Of a DNA stretch of 64,000 nucleotides, positions 21,104 to 33,100 are shown piece after piece. Position 1 is the first letter of the stretch; each line of letters starts with the position of its first letter. The notes beneath the pieces were generated by a model. That model searched no databases. It saw nothing but the letters and a program-made list of their open reading frames with translations, and was not told the DNA's origin. Source of the DNA: Myxocyprinus asiaticus. Its lineage: Eukaryota > Chordata > Actinopteri > Cypriniformes > Catostomidae. The stretch spans positions 34,770,001 through 34,834,000 of the forward strand of contig NC_059385.1 in assembly GCF_019703515.2 (NCBI RefSeq). The letters run 5' to 3'. A program made the position numbers and the translations under genes.

Positions 21104-24100
21104 TACTTATCCCAAACCTTTGAATGGTTGTGTATCATGGTTTCCAAGAAAAAAAAAAAAGCAGCACAACTGTTTTCAACTGATAATAATGAATGTTTCT
21201 TGAGCAGCAAATCAGCATAATAGAATGATTTCTGAAGGATCATGTGACACTGAAGACTGAAGTAATGATGCTGAAAATTCAGCTTTGATCACAGGAATAA
21301 ATGACAGTTTACTATATATTCAGATACAAAACAACTGTTTTACATTGGAATAATATTTCACAATATTACTGTTTTATGTATTTGTGATCAAATAAATGCA
21401 GTCTTGGTGAGCAGAAGAGACTTCTTTCAGAAAAATTAAAAAATCTTAATGATTTCAAACTTTTGACTAGCACTATATATATACATATGTGTGTGTGTGT
21501 GTGTGTATGTGGAAACTCATGACTCAATGAATTAAGAATGAAGCCAAAATGATTTTACTTTTGAAATTTAATTACTGTGTACTATCGAACATCCATTAAC
21601 ACAAATAATGGACCTTTAAAAACTTAAACTTAAAAACATGTTATGATTTATCACATATGTCCAGATGCCAGGCTTAAAATTGTGTATTCCCTTTTTCGTA
21701 TTTTAGAGAACTTATTGTTGTATTTAACCGTTTCAGGCATGAATTCAATCCATTTCTGAAATGGAACTTCAAGATCAAAAGTCCAGCAATCTTTTGGTCT
21801 GGGTGAAAGGGACCCTGTGTCATCACTACTGCCATTTGTTTCATGATCACATTCATGAGTAAACCCTAAAGCAGTCCAGATGTTGTGTCTATTTAATTTA
21901 ACAAAAGTGTATAGAGCCTTTGCAGTGATCTTGTTTTCTAGCTGCTTACTAAGCTCTGTCCAGATGCTCTGATTAGGAGTAGCTATGTTGCCATTTTGGA
22001 CTATGGCCTCTTTTGATGAACACAGGACAGTGAAAATGGAATGTCTGTCGACTGCTGGTTTCTTGGGCATCTGGCATAAGCAAAACATAATTACCCACTT
22101 AAATAATCCTGACACAAAAAAATGTCATGTTCAGTATAAACTTGTTTTCATGTATTACTGTATTGGTCCGAATATAAGGATAATATTATATAGTAATAAC
22201 ATATAAGGATAATATATCTTATATTAGGACCAATATGGTAATGTTGACCCCTAGATGCTCAATGTATTAAAAAACTAACATGGGTCACATGTGCAACTGT
22301 AATTAGCATATATTAGTATTAGCAATGAGTTTTCTGTTCAATAAACATTGACAATCTTAGCTCTCTTGAATGTTGTACCATTATTCTTGAAGTTAACAAA
22401 TAATATTGTAACTGACAGTGTTAAAACATTGTACTTACATTGGCCAGAAATTTAATTTAGTAACGACTTTTGTAGTTTGATTTATATGGACTTTTTCTCT
22501 ACTAACTCTACACTAATTTGTACAAGAGCATCTTGAACAGAAGTGTCACTTGCGCCTAGTGGTGGCAGTGAAGTGTAGCAGATGGTACTCCAAGTAAATA
22601 AATCAAAAGTTCAATCAGGAAAGACCAGTGAATGAAGTAAAGATAATTGTTTATTGAACAAATGATGTGATGATTAGTCTTGACAGAAAGTCTTCGGCAA
22701 TTCGACTCTAAAAGTGTGTTCACATCGAGGAGATTTGCGCTTTTGTTCTCGTGCCCAGAGCTGAGCGAAAGTGAGTGACAGAAAAAGAGTCCGACAGACA
22801 CCAGATGAATATTGAGCTGCTGCTGTCTGAACACCAATAAAGTTTTTAATAAACACCATAGCGACTACAAAAACATTGATAAGGAGTTGTTGTATTAAAA
22901 CATCTTCATCCAACATTTTGGTAAGAGATTGAAATGACAAACCCAAAATAAAATGCTCACTGCTCATAAATCGTACTGACTACACACAAAACAAGACAGA
23001 CCTATTTTAGAAATATATAATATAGTAGCCTAATATATATTAATCAGAATGACCGAGACTGCTACTAACCTATATTTGATTTTTGTGACCATTAAGTGAT
23101 CTATTTTATTCTGTCAGTATTGTATTCAATAAATATCAGCATTTATAATTTGCCTGTAATTCAGTGTCTAATATTTAAAAAACCGAAGCAGCACAAACGA
23201 AACTTTTACCGGCACAAACCAGCACAAACGAAGCACAAACGATTAAGCTTATTTTGGGTGAATTTAGAGCATGTGGGGGGTGAATTTGGAGCATGTGGGG
23301 GGGCTGAGTGACCTCAGAATGACCTATAAATATTCTTTTAATATCTAAAAAACCAAAGCAGCACAAAGGAAAATTTTGACAGCACAAACGGAGCACAAAC
23401 GATTGAGACCATTTTGCCGACGTTTTGCGTTGGGTGGGGGGCCAACTTCACGCAGGTGGAGTTTGTTTTGTGTAATATCATTTCTTCGGGACAACTTGTG
23501 GATAAATCTGCACGTTTTTGGTGCTTATGCCTCCTGTGGTGTAGAGTTTGTTTTGTGGAACATCTCTTGCAGGAGATTGGAGTGATTGTGTCTTTTGTTG
23601 CACTCAATTATTGGCCCGAAAGGGCTAGCTTACTTAACAATTTCAGTTTGACTGCCCGAAGAACTTAACTTTTTCTGCTTATTGGCTGGAGTTTGTTTTA
23701 TAGACTATTTTTTGCTGTGAAATTCTGTCTTACAATATCTGTATAGAAACACCAGATTTGAGCAATCTGATGGCAAAGTTGTCACGGGGACTCTCATAGG
23801 CGTACATGGACTGTTTGAGTTTAGAGGGATGGACACCGGTTATATCTACGCACCTGATGACAGTGGCTTTTTATAGATCTTGAAGGGATGTTGCAAGCCG
23901 CTGGCACCCCTCATGATATAATATTGGGAGGAGACTTTAATCTTTTGATGGACTCAGTCCTTGATCATAATGAAGCAAAAGTGTGCAAGCCCCCTAGAGC
24001 AACATTGATGACACTTTACAGGATGTGTAAAAATCTTGGCCTTACAGATATTTGGAGACTTTTGAACCCATCTGTTAGGGACTATTACGTTTTTTCATCA

Positions 24101-27100
24101 GTCCATAAGATTTATTCTAGAATAGATTTTATTTTTACCATCCAAGTCCCTCATTTCATCTGTTGTTGATTGCTCAGTTGGAAACATCTTAGTCTTGGAT
24201 CACGTCTGGTGAGTTTAGAGGTGTTGCCACATACGGAGAAAAATAAATCATATAGTTGGTGCTTTAATGTATCCCTTTTGCAAAATCCTGAATGTCAACA
24301 AATGTTAAAGGCTGAAATTAATGTTTATATGGAGACCAATTGGTCCTCAGTATCCTCTGTGGGCGTGGCTTGGAAGGCACTTAAGGCAGTTCTTAGAGGC
24401 CGGATAATACAGTATGCATCATTCACCAAAAAATCCAAAGCAACTCGTGGAGTTGGAAGGGAATATGAAAAGTGCCAAGGCAGAGCTGAAGCGCAGAATG
24501 TCATCTGATGGCCTCAGAGAATTGACCCAATTGAAATACAGATATAATACCATTTTGTCGCGGAAGGTGGAGTTTTGGCTATTCAGAGCAAGACTTTGAG
24601 TTGGGGGACAAGGCAGGGAAGCTTTTGGCTAGATACATAAAGCAGAGAGTCTTTTTCTACCATTCCCTCAGTGAAATCTGCTGGTGGGGAAATATTTACA
24701 ATGGGCATTGATATTAACAATGCTTTTAAAGAATTTTATCTTCATCTTTATAGTTCCATGTCTTCGTCTACTGACGAAGATATTAGAAACTTCGTGGAAC
24801 CATTAGAACTCCCTAAATTGACGACGGAGTAAAACATTTTTCTTGATTCTGAGATAAACTTGGAAGAGCTTGACGAGGTAATTAAGGCCTTGCCTACAGG
24901 TTTAGATCTTATGCTACAGAATTGGCTCCACTTTTGTCAGAAGTTTATATGGAATCATTAAAGAATGAAAAGCTTCCGCCAACCATGACACAAGCCCGGA
25001 TCAGTCTGATCCTTAAAAAGGACAAAGATCCAAGCGAGTGTAAGAGTTACCGTCCAATTTCCCTGATCCAGCTAGATGTAAAAATATTGTCAAAAATTCT
25101 GGCTAACCAGTTAAGTTATGACATCTCTTATACATATAGATCAGGTGGGGTTTATTCGGGGCCACAGCTCTTCTGATAACATCAGGAGTTTCATCAATAT
25201 TATTTGGTCAGTGGCAAATGATCAGACTCCGGTCATGGCCATATCACTTGATGCCGAAAAGGCGTTTGATATGGTAGAATGGGATTATCTTTTAAGATTT
25301 TGGAAATATAAGGTTCAGGAATACTTTTATTGGATGGATTAAGTTACTTTATAGACACCCGGTGGTGGTGGTACAAACAAATGGATTAATTTCAGATTAT
25401 TATTTCAGTCTGTGTTTACTACAGACTATTATATTACACCCAGCAGTGTTGCCCTCTTTCCCCATTATTGTTCTGTCTTTCCCTGGAACCATTAGCAGCC
25501 GCGATAAGAAGGGAAGATGATTTTCCGGGGGTGGTGGTGGGAGATATGGCGCATAAGCTTTTGCTTTACGCAGATGATATTTTATTATTCATCTCTGACC
25601 CCATTAGATCTACGCCTTGCCTCCATAGAATTATTAATTCCTTTTTTAAGTTCTCGGGATACAGAGTCAATTGTTCTAAATCCGAAGCTTGGGCTCTCAC
25701 AGCGTACTGCCCAATAACGGCTTTCCAGCCGGGCGACTTCCAGTGACCTAAACAGGGCATTAAGTATTTGGGCATTTTATTCCCAGCAAATTTGTCTTAT
25801 TTAGTTAGTGTTAATTTTGACCCCTTAATAAAAAGTTTTTCGAGCGATGTGGGCAGGTGGGCTTCATTACATTTATCTAATGATTGAGAAGATTAAATGT
25901 TATTAAAATGAATTGTATTCCAAAATTCAACTACCTGCTACAATCTCTCCCTGTAGATGTCCCCCTCTCTTATTTCAAGCAATTTGATAGCATAGTGAAG
26001 TAATTCATTTGGAAAAGTAAGCATCCCAGATTACATTTCAATAAGTTACATAGGCCGATTGACAAAGGTGGGCTAGGCCTACCCAAGATTTTGTTTTATT
26101 ATTATGCATTCAGTCTCAGACATTTGGCTCATTGGTCCCTTCCACCTGAAAGAGCCCCTCCCTGGTTTTATATTAAACAGGAATTTCTTGCCCCTATTTT
26201 GCCATTGCAAAGCCTTTCTATCAAACTAATCGGAGAAGTTACACCCCGTTATCTCGCATTTGAACTCGGTATGGACAAAAGTGTCCAGAGTGTTTAATTC
26301 GGACATTTATTTAAATGTTGCCTCAAGCATATGGCTGAACCCTAAATTATGTATTAATAAGTCCCCTTTCTGCTGGCCAGAGTGGATTATGAGGGGGGTT
26401 ACTACACTCGGTGACCTGTATGAGAGTGGAAAGTTGAGATCTTTGAGAAATTGGTTCAACATTTTGGGATTCCCAGATCTCAGTTTTATAGGTATTTAGA
26501 GCTGTGCCACCTAATCTGTATTTTTTTTTTTTCTTTTTTTTTTTGGAGTAGCAAGTAGAAGGCTGGGGTTTGGGGACTTGTTTATCAGAAAATGGGGTAA
26601 TTATTTAGTAGTTTTTGGGGACTCTCTGGGATGGGATGGGGGGAGAGAGGTCTAGTTTAATTATGTATGTTTACTATATATTATTATTATTATTTATATT
26701 TTTTTTTGTCTGTGTATTATTTTACCACAGGGGTGTTCATTGGGGGTTAGGGTGGGGTTGGTGATTGGGGAGGGATATTAGTGGGGGTTAAATGTTAAAT
26801 GTTGATTCGGTGTGGGTGTGTTGTGTTTTTCTCTGTTGTGTTTTAAAAAAAAAAAAAAAAAAATGTTAATTACAAAAAAAGATAATCCCATTTCACCGTA
26901 TCTAACGCCTTTTCGGCATCAAGTGAGATGGCAGTGACCGGATTCTGATCATTCGCCACTGACCACATTATATATATATATATTTTTGTAATTTGTATCC
27001 CCTTTTCTCCCAATTTGGAATGCCCAATTCCCACTACTCAGTAGGTCCTCGTGGTGGCGCAGTTACTCACCTCAATCCGGGTGGTTGAGGACAAGTCTCA

Positions 27101-30100
27101 GCTGCCTCCACTTCTGAGACCGTCAATCCATGCATCTTATCATGTGGCTCGTCATGCATGACACCGCGGAGACTCTGCATGTGGAGGCTCATGCTACCCT
27201 CCACGATCTATGCACAACTTACCACGCGCCCCACTGAGAGTGAGAACCACTAATTGCGACCACGAGGAGGTTACCCCATGCGAATCTACCCTCCCTAGCA
27301 ACCGGCCAATTTGGTTGCTTAGGAGACCTGGCTGGAGTCACTTAGCACACCCTGGATTCGAACTCGAGGGGTGGTAGTCAGCGTCAATACTCGCTGAGCT
27401 ACCCAGGCCCCCTCTGACCACATGATATTGCTGAAATGCCTAATGTTATCAGAAGAGCTACGGCCCCAAATAAAACCCACCTGATCTATATGTATAAGAG
27501 ATGTCATAACTTTACTTAATCGGCTAGCCAGAATTTTTGACAATATTTTAACGTCTAGCTGGTTCAGGGAAATTGGAGAGTAATGCTTACACTCACTTGA
27601 ATCTTTGTCCTTTTTAAGAATCAGACTGATCCGGGCTTGCATCATGGTTGGCGGAAGCTTTCCATTCTTTAATGATTCCGTATAAACTTCTAGCAAAAGT
27701 GGAGCCAATTCTGTAGCATAAGATCTAAAAAAAAACACAGCAGCAAATAATATGGCCCCAGAGCCTTGCCTGCAGGCAAGGCCTTAATTACCTCGTCAAG
27801 CTCCTCCAATGTTATCTCAGAATCAAGATAATTTTTTTGCTCATTCCTCAGTTTAGGGAGTTCTAATGGTTCCACAATGTTTCTAATATCTTCATCAGTA
27901 GATGAAGACATGGAACTATAGAGATCAAGATAGAATTCTTTAAAAGCATTATTACTATCAATGGCTGAGGTAAAAATTTCACCACCAGCAGATTTCACTG
28001 AGGGAATGGTAGAAAAATATTCTCTCTACTTTATATATCTAACCAAAAGCTTCTCTGCTTTGTCTCCTGACTTAAAGTATGTTAAGTACTCGTGCTTTGG
28101 ATTTTTTTGATGAATGATGCATACTGTATGATCTGACCCCTAAGAACCACCTTAAGTGCCTCCCAAGCCATGCCCACAGAGGATACTGAGGACCAGCTGG
28201 TCTCCATATAAACATTGATTTCAGCCTTTAACATTTGTTGGAATTCAGGATTTTGCAAAAGGGAAACATTAAAGTGCCAAGTATATGATTTCTTTTTCTC
28301 CGTATGTGGCAACACCTCTAAACTCACCAGGGCGTGATCTGATGCTAAGATGTTTCCAACTGATCAATCAACAACAGATAAAATTAGGGACTTAGATATA
28401 AAAATAAAAAAAATCTATACTAGAATAAATCTTATGGACTGATGAAAAAAACATTATAGTCCCTACCGAATGGGTTCAAAAGTCTCCAAACATCTGTTTG
28501 AGACATTTGAATTGTAGATGTTTACTTATCAGTGCTCTTACTTGAGCCAGCACTAAAGAAAAAATGTCCACCCCATATCTTCCCAAATTTTTCAGCTTCC
28601 TGCGGGGAAAATGTGTTTCTTGGAGAAACACTACATCATTTTGTACATTTAAGAGAAATAAGTTAACTTCTTTTTATGGGGTGCCCCAACCCATTCACAT
28701 TCCACGTGGAGAGAGACAATCCACTCATACTAATATTTGACATATGAGAAAAAATAGATTGTGTGTCAAAAATAAAACTATAATGACCACATTCCAACAT
28801 TAGTGCAACAATCAAACCGCAAACTTCCCCCAGAACAAAAAACACAGAAAAAAGAAAAATGTGTGCCAACTGGCATCCATCCCTCTAAACTCAAACAGTC
28901 CATGTACACCTACGAGAGCCCCCGCAACAACTCTGCTGTTGGATTGCTCAAGTCCGGTGCTTCTATACAAATTTTGTGACAGAATTACACAACAGAAACT
29001 AATCTATAAAACAAACTCCAACCAATAGGAGGCATAACACAAAGAACATGCAGATTCATCCACAAACTGTCCCGAAGGAGTGTTATCCCACAAAACAAAC
29101 TCAAGCCGCTGGGTGGAACCAGCACAAAAAGAAACAAAAAAGGCGCTCAGTTTCCTCGGACAGTCAAGTGAATGTTCAGTGAGTCAGGCCCACTCGGCTG
29201 CATAGAGAGTATAAGTCACACATTGACTTACTTATTCCATTGACTTTATGAAGGCCATCGCTTGTTGTGGGCATGTAAATATTTTGCGGCCATCCTTAGT
29301 ATCTATTCTGAATTTGGCCGGGAACATCAGTGCAAAAGCGACCTTCCATTGATGTAAGAGTTTCTTGCATTCCTTGAATCGATCACGTTTCTCTCTTGTC
29401 GAATTTGCAATGTCTGGGAACAAGAAAATGCTGTGGTTCTTTCAAGAAAGCCTTCCTTTACTCCTCGCCTCGCGTAACACGAGATCTTTAACGGATGATC
29501 TCAGAAATTTGACCAGAATTGATCAGGGCTTGTCTCCTTCCATGGATCTCTGAGCCGGAACTCTGTGAGCTCGCTCGATTTCCAGCTTATGGCCGTTATG
29601 TTGAGCAGACTCGGGAAGAGCCCGACTAGGAATTTCAACATATCTCGGCCTTCTTCGTCTTAAGGAATTCCAACAATTCAGATGTTGTTTCGCTGGTGTA
29701 TCGAATCTCACCGGTTTATGACATAAAAAGTATTAAAACTAGCAAAGTTGCAGAGTTCGCCGATCACACGTCCGACCCTTGCATGGCACCACGCGACACA
29801 TTTTTTCTTAATAGATGGTGTGTCATTAGATTTGCATGTCTCTTACATCAGCTAGAATCAGACTATCATTTTTATGATGCAAATTAACCCATGTCTGTTG
29901 TTGCAGTTCCTAATATATTTTATACATTTGAATCCTGTAACTCCGATATTTAATTTCACCCTCGCTAAAGCTCGAATATTTGTATGAATGAACAGTGGCA
30001 GCACCGCGGTCTAAGCTGAAACCATGTGCCTTTTATGATTATTATTATTTACAAGAAATCTTTATTGTATTTATTTATTTTTAGTTTGTGAATTTATCAT

Positions 30101-33100
30101 CATTCTCCATTTAAAATCTTAGTGGTTTTCAAACTGGGGGGCATGCAGTTTATGCTTGTGTGTGTGCGTGCGAGTACTAACCGGGTGTAGCGTCTTGTGT
30201 GACTCTGATGGAGTAGAGTGTCGCAGCAAAGCCTGAGCCGTAAGAAAACACACCAATTCTCTGTCCTGCCAACTGCTGTGGTGTGTGTCTGTAGAATAAA
30301 ACATAAAAGTACTCGTGCATCACATTCACAGTTCTCATGGTTTCAATCATCATGGTAATTTACACTGGTGGAAATAAGATGAGACATGAGGAACACTGAC
30401 TGTGCGAGCACCGATGCCAAGCAGCCGTACACTGATGGTGTGTACATGTTGCCATTCTGGTTTGATATGAGGAGAGACGCCCGTGTTTTCTGCTCAAACA
30501 TTTCTGAGCTGGCTTTCATAAAGGCCTTCTCCACATCTTGGTCGAAATAAGTGTCCTCAACCTTTACATCCCTGAAAAAACAAAGGGGAAAAAAGGTTTA
30601 GGAACAAAGCTCTGAAGGATTTAACTGTGATTCTCGTGATGCAGCAAACACGGATGGAATCACAGAACTGAGTCATAAAAATGTAATTAAGAGTAAAAGT
30701 TGGAATTTCACGGAATAGGACAAACTTGGGATGAAATGAATGACAATTTGAAAATCCGATTCAAATTGTGATATTGCCACATGTAAACTGCAAATGGATG
30801 CAAACTGATTTAAATGAGTAAATAGTCTGCATGCGCTATGCACATTCTGAATTAATGAGTGGCACCACTACACAAATACACACGGGAGCTCAAAAGGTCT
30901 TCACTTTTTTCACTGTTTTCATTTAAACTAGATTCATTAAATTGAAGACACTATGACAGTAATATTCCATGTAGTAATAATGCTAATCATAAAAATAAAT
31001 GAACATTACATTTTTTATTATTATTTTCATTATATTTAACTAATATCACACAAGCTAGAGTGTACTGAATGTCAGCATGCTTTGAATTAGCTGTAGCAGT
31101 CTTGTGCTACAAATATTCACAGATTTCTTTCATCAAGTGTGTTCATTTATGCTGTGAAGCTCTGTTGTGCAGCACTTTATTTGATTAAAAATAACTAATG
31201 TTTTGTTGAAAAATAATTCTTTTAATTTGATGAAATAAAAAATAAAATATTATGAATTCACTTGATTAGACACCCTTGAGATGATAAAATTGAAAACAAA
31301 AAACCTAGAATTAAAAAATTAACGACTTAAATTTCTGTCTGTTCATCACGTTCATATGGCTTCATAAGATCTGGAATATAATGGACTACTTTATTCATGC
31401 TTTTTTAACCTTTTTTCGAGCTTGACAGACATCATCACTATGAACTGTCATTGTATGGAAAAGAGCAGTGTGAATTTGTTTCAAAATATCTCCTTTACCT
31501 TTTGCATTTCCTTGAAAGCAAAAGTTAGGAACAACATGAGGTCAATAATCACAGAATGTAAATTTTTGGTTGAGCTTTTGCTTTAAAGGAATAGTTCATC
31601 CAAAAATGAAAATTCTCATAACATTTACTCACCCACATGTCATCCCAGATGTGTATGACTTTCTTCTTCTGAACACAAATGAAGATTTTTAGAAGAATAT
31701 TTCAGCTCTGTAGGTCCATACAATGCAAGTGAATGGTGACCAGACATTTGTGGCTCCAAAAATCACAAAGGAAACATAAAGTAATCCATAAGACTCCAGT
31801 GGTTTAATCCACATCTTCATAAGCAATATAATAGGTGTGGGTGAGAAACAGAAAAAATATTTAAGGCCTTTTTTTAACTCTCCAATTTAACTTTGCCTTT
31901 CAGATGTGAAAGTAAAACTAAACAGGCACCACATGTGACTTTCAGATGTAAAAGTGAAAGTGGAGATTTAGAGTAAAAAAAAAAGAATAAATATTGATCT
32001 GTTTTTCACCCACGCCTATTAAACCTTTTAAAAAGTGGATTGAACAACTAGAGTCTTATGGATTACTTTTACGTTTCCTTTATGTGATTTTTGAAGCTAC
32101 AAAGGTCTGATCACCGTTCACTTGCATTATATGGACCAACAGAGCTGAAATATTCTTCTAAAAATCTTCATTTGTGTTCTGCAGTAGATAGAAAGTCATA
32201 AATATTGGGGATGGCATAAGAGTGATTTAAATGATGAGAGAATTTTCATTTCTTGGTGAACTATCCCTTTAAAAGAAGTCGTGAATGGAGATGCAAGCAA
32301 TATCGGGCCATGTGTCATTTATAAAAATGGAATATAAGCAATGTTTTGTTTGTTAAATGTGACTGCTGAGCGCACTTAAAAGCATGCCTGTGTAATCTGT
32401 GATAACACTGTCTATGGTTTAAAGCTCAAATGGTGGGACACTTTTCAAAGAACCTCTCCCATGAAAGGAGGATATTTACCTGAAAGCTTCCAGTCCGCTA
32501 AAGGGGCCGCTCTCTGTGTTTGGACTAGGATGAGAGAGGAAATCATTGAGCATTAGACGAGCCAGAGACTTCTGCACCAGTTTGCAGTAAGGAGAGTGGA
32601 ACACCATGAAGCCAAACTCTTCAAGACTAAAACGCCTGTTGAGACCCTCTGCAACACAAGTGAGAGAAGTCCTTCACAAAAAGCACACAACATTATTAAA
32701 CACTAATTATCAAAAATGATGACACAGTATGTATATGTCCCTAAATGAGCATTAATTTAACGTTAATCTAGTTGTGCTTTGCTCTTTTTGGATGTGCACT
32801 ATTTCCTGGAAATACTCGCTATAGCTCTCAAACCTCATTCACGTTAGCACACATGCCAACCTGAAGCATCGAAATCAGTCACAAGACAGTCAATGACATT
32901 TTTTAAGTCACTGATATCAAACCTGGCATGATGCAAGATCTTCAGTGAACAACTAAAAATGTGGGTCTGTTCCTAACACAAAATGATCATATGGCTTTGG
33001 AATAAGATTTGGAATATAGTGCACAAATAATTTTGGTCATTTTTGGAGCTTGGCAATCACCGGACACCATCTTCTTTTACTTTATGGAAAGGAGCAGCTT

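Larger units (their letters stand above)
20779..23457. mobile_element. Putative long-inverted-repeat element, family unknown
   Basis: Two related blocks face each other: 20779-21018 (minus sense) and 23157-23457 (plus sense). Both outer ends read, toward the centre, acctgcgtgaagttggcccc followed by ccac. Each arm is itself made of two diverged halves rich in GCACAAACG motifs (at least six in the right arm) and a block ending 'gagcatgtgggggg'. The 2.1 kb between the arms holds an unrecognised ORF (22070-21651 minus), a MITE and a TA microsatellite. No clear target-site duplication was seen. It could be one mobile element or two separate copies of a short repeat in opposite orientation. Confidence 0.45.
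19997..30181 (-). other. hmgcs1: HMGCS1 intron 6, about 10.2 kb and mostly transposons
   Basis: The intron begins |GTTAGTA at 30181 and ends ctaag| at 19997. It holds LINE C (same orientation as the gene), LINE B (opposite), a SINE inside C, the long-inverted-repeat element at 20779-23457, a MITE and a foldback arm. The other HMGCS1 coding introns in the window are between about 110 bp and 2.2 kb. The intron is several-fold longer than its neighbours almost entirely through these insertions. Confidence 0.9.
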
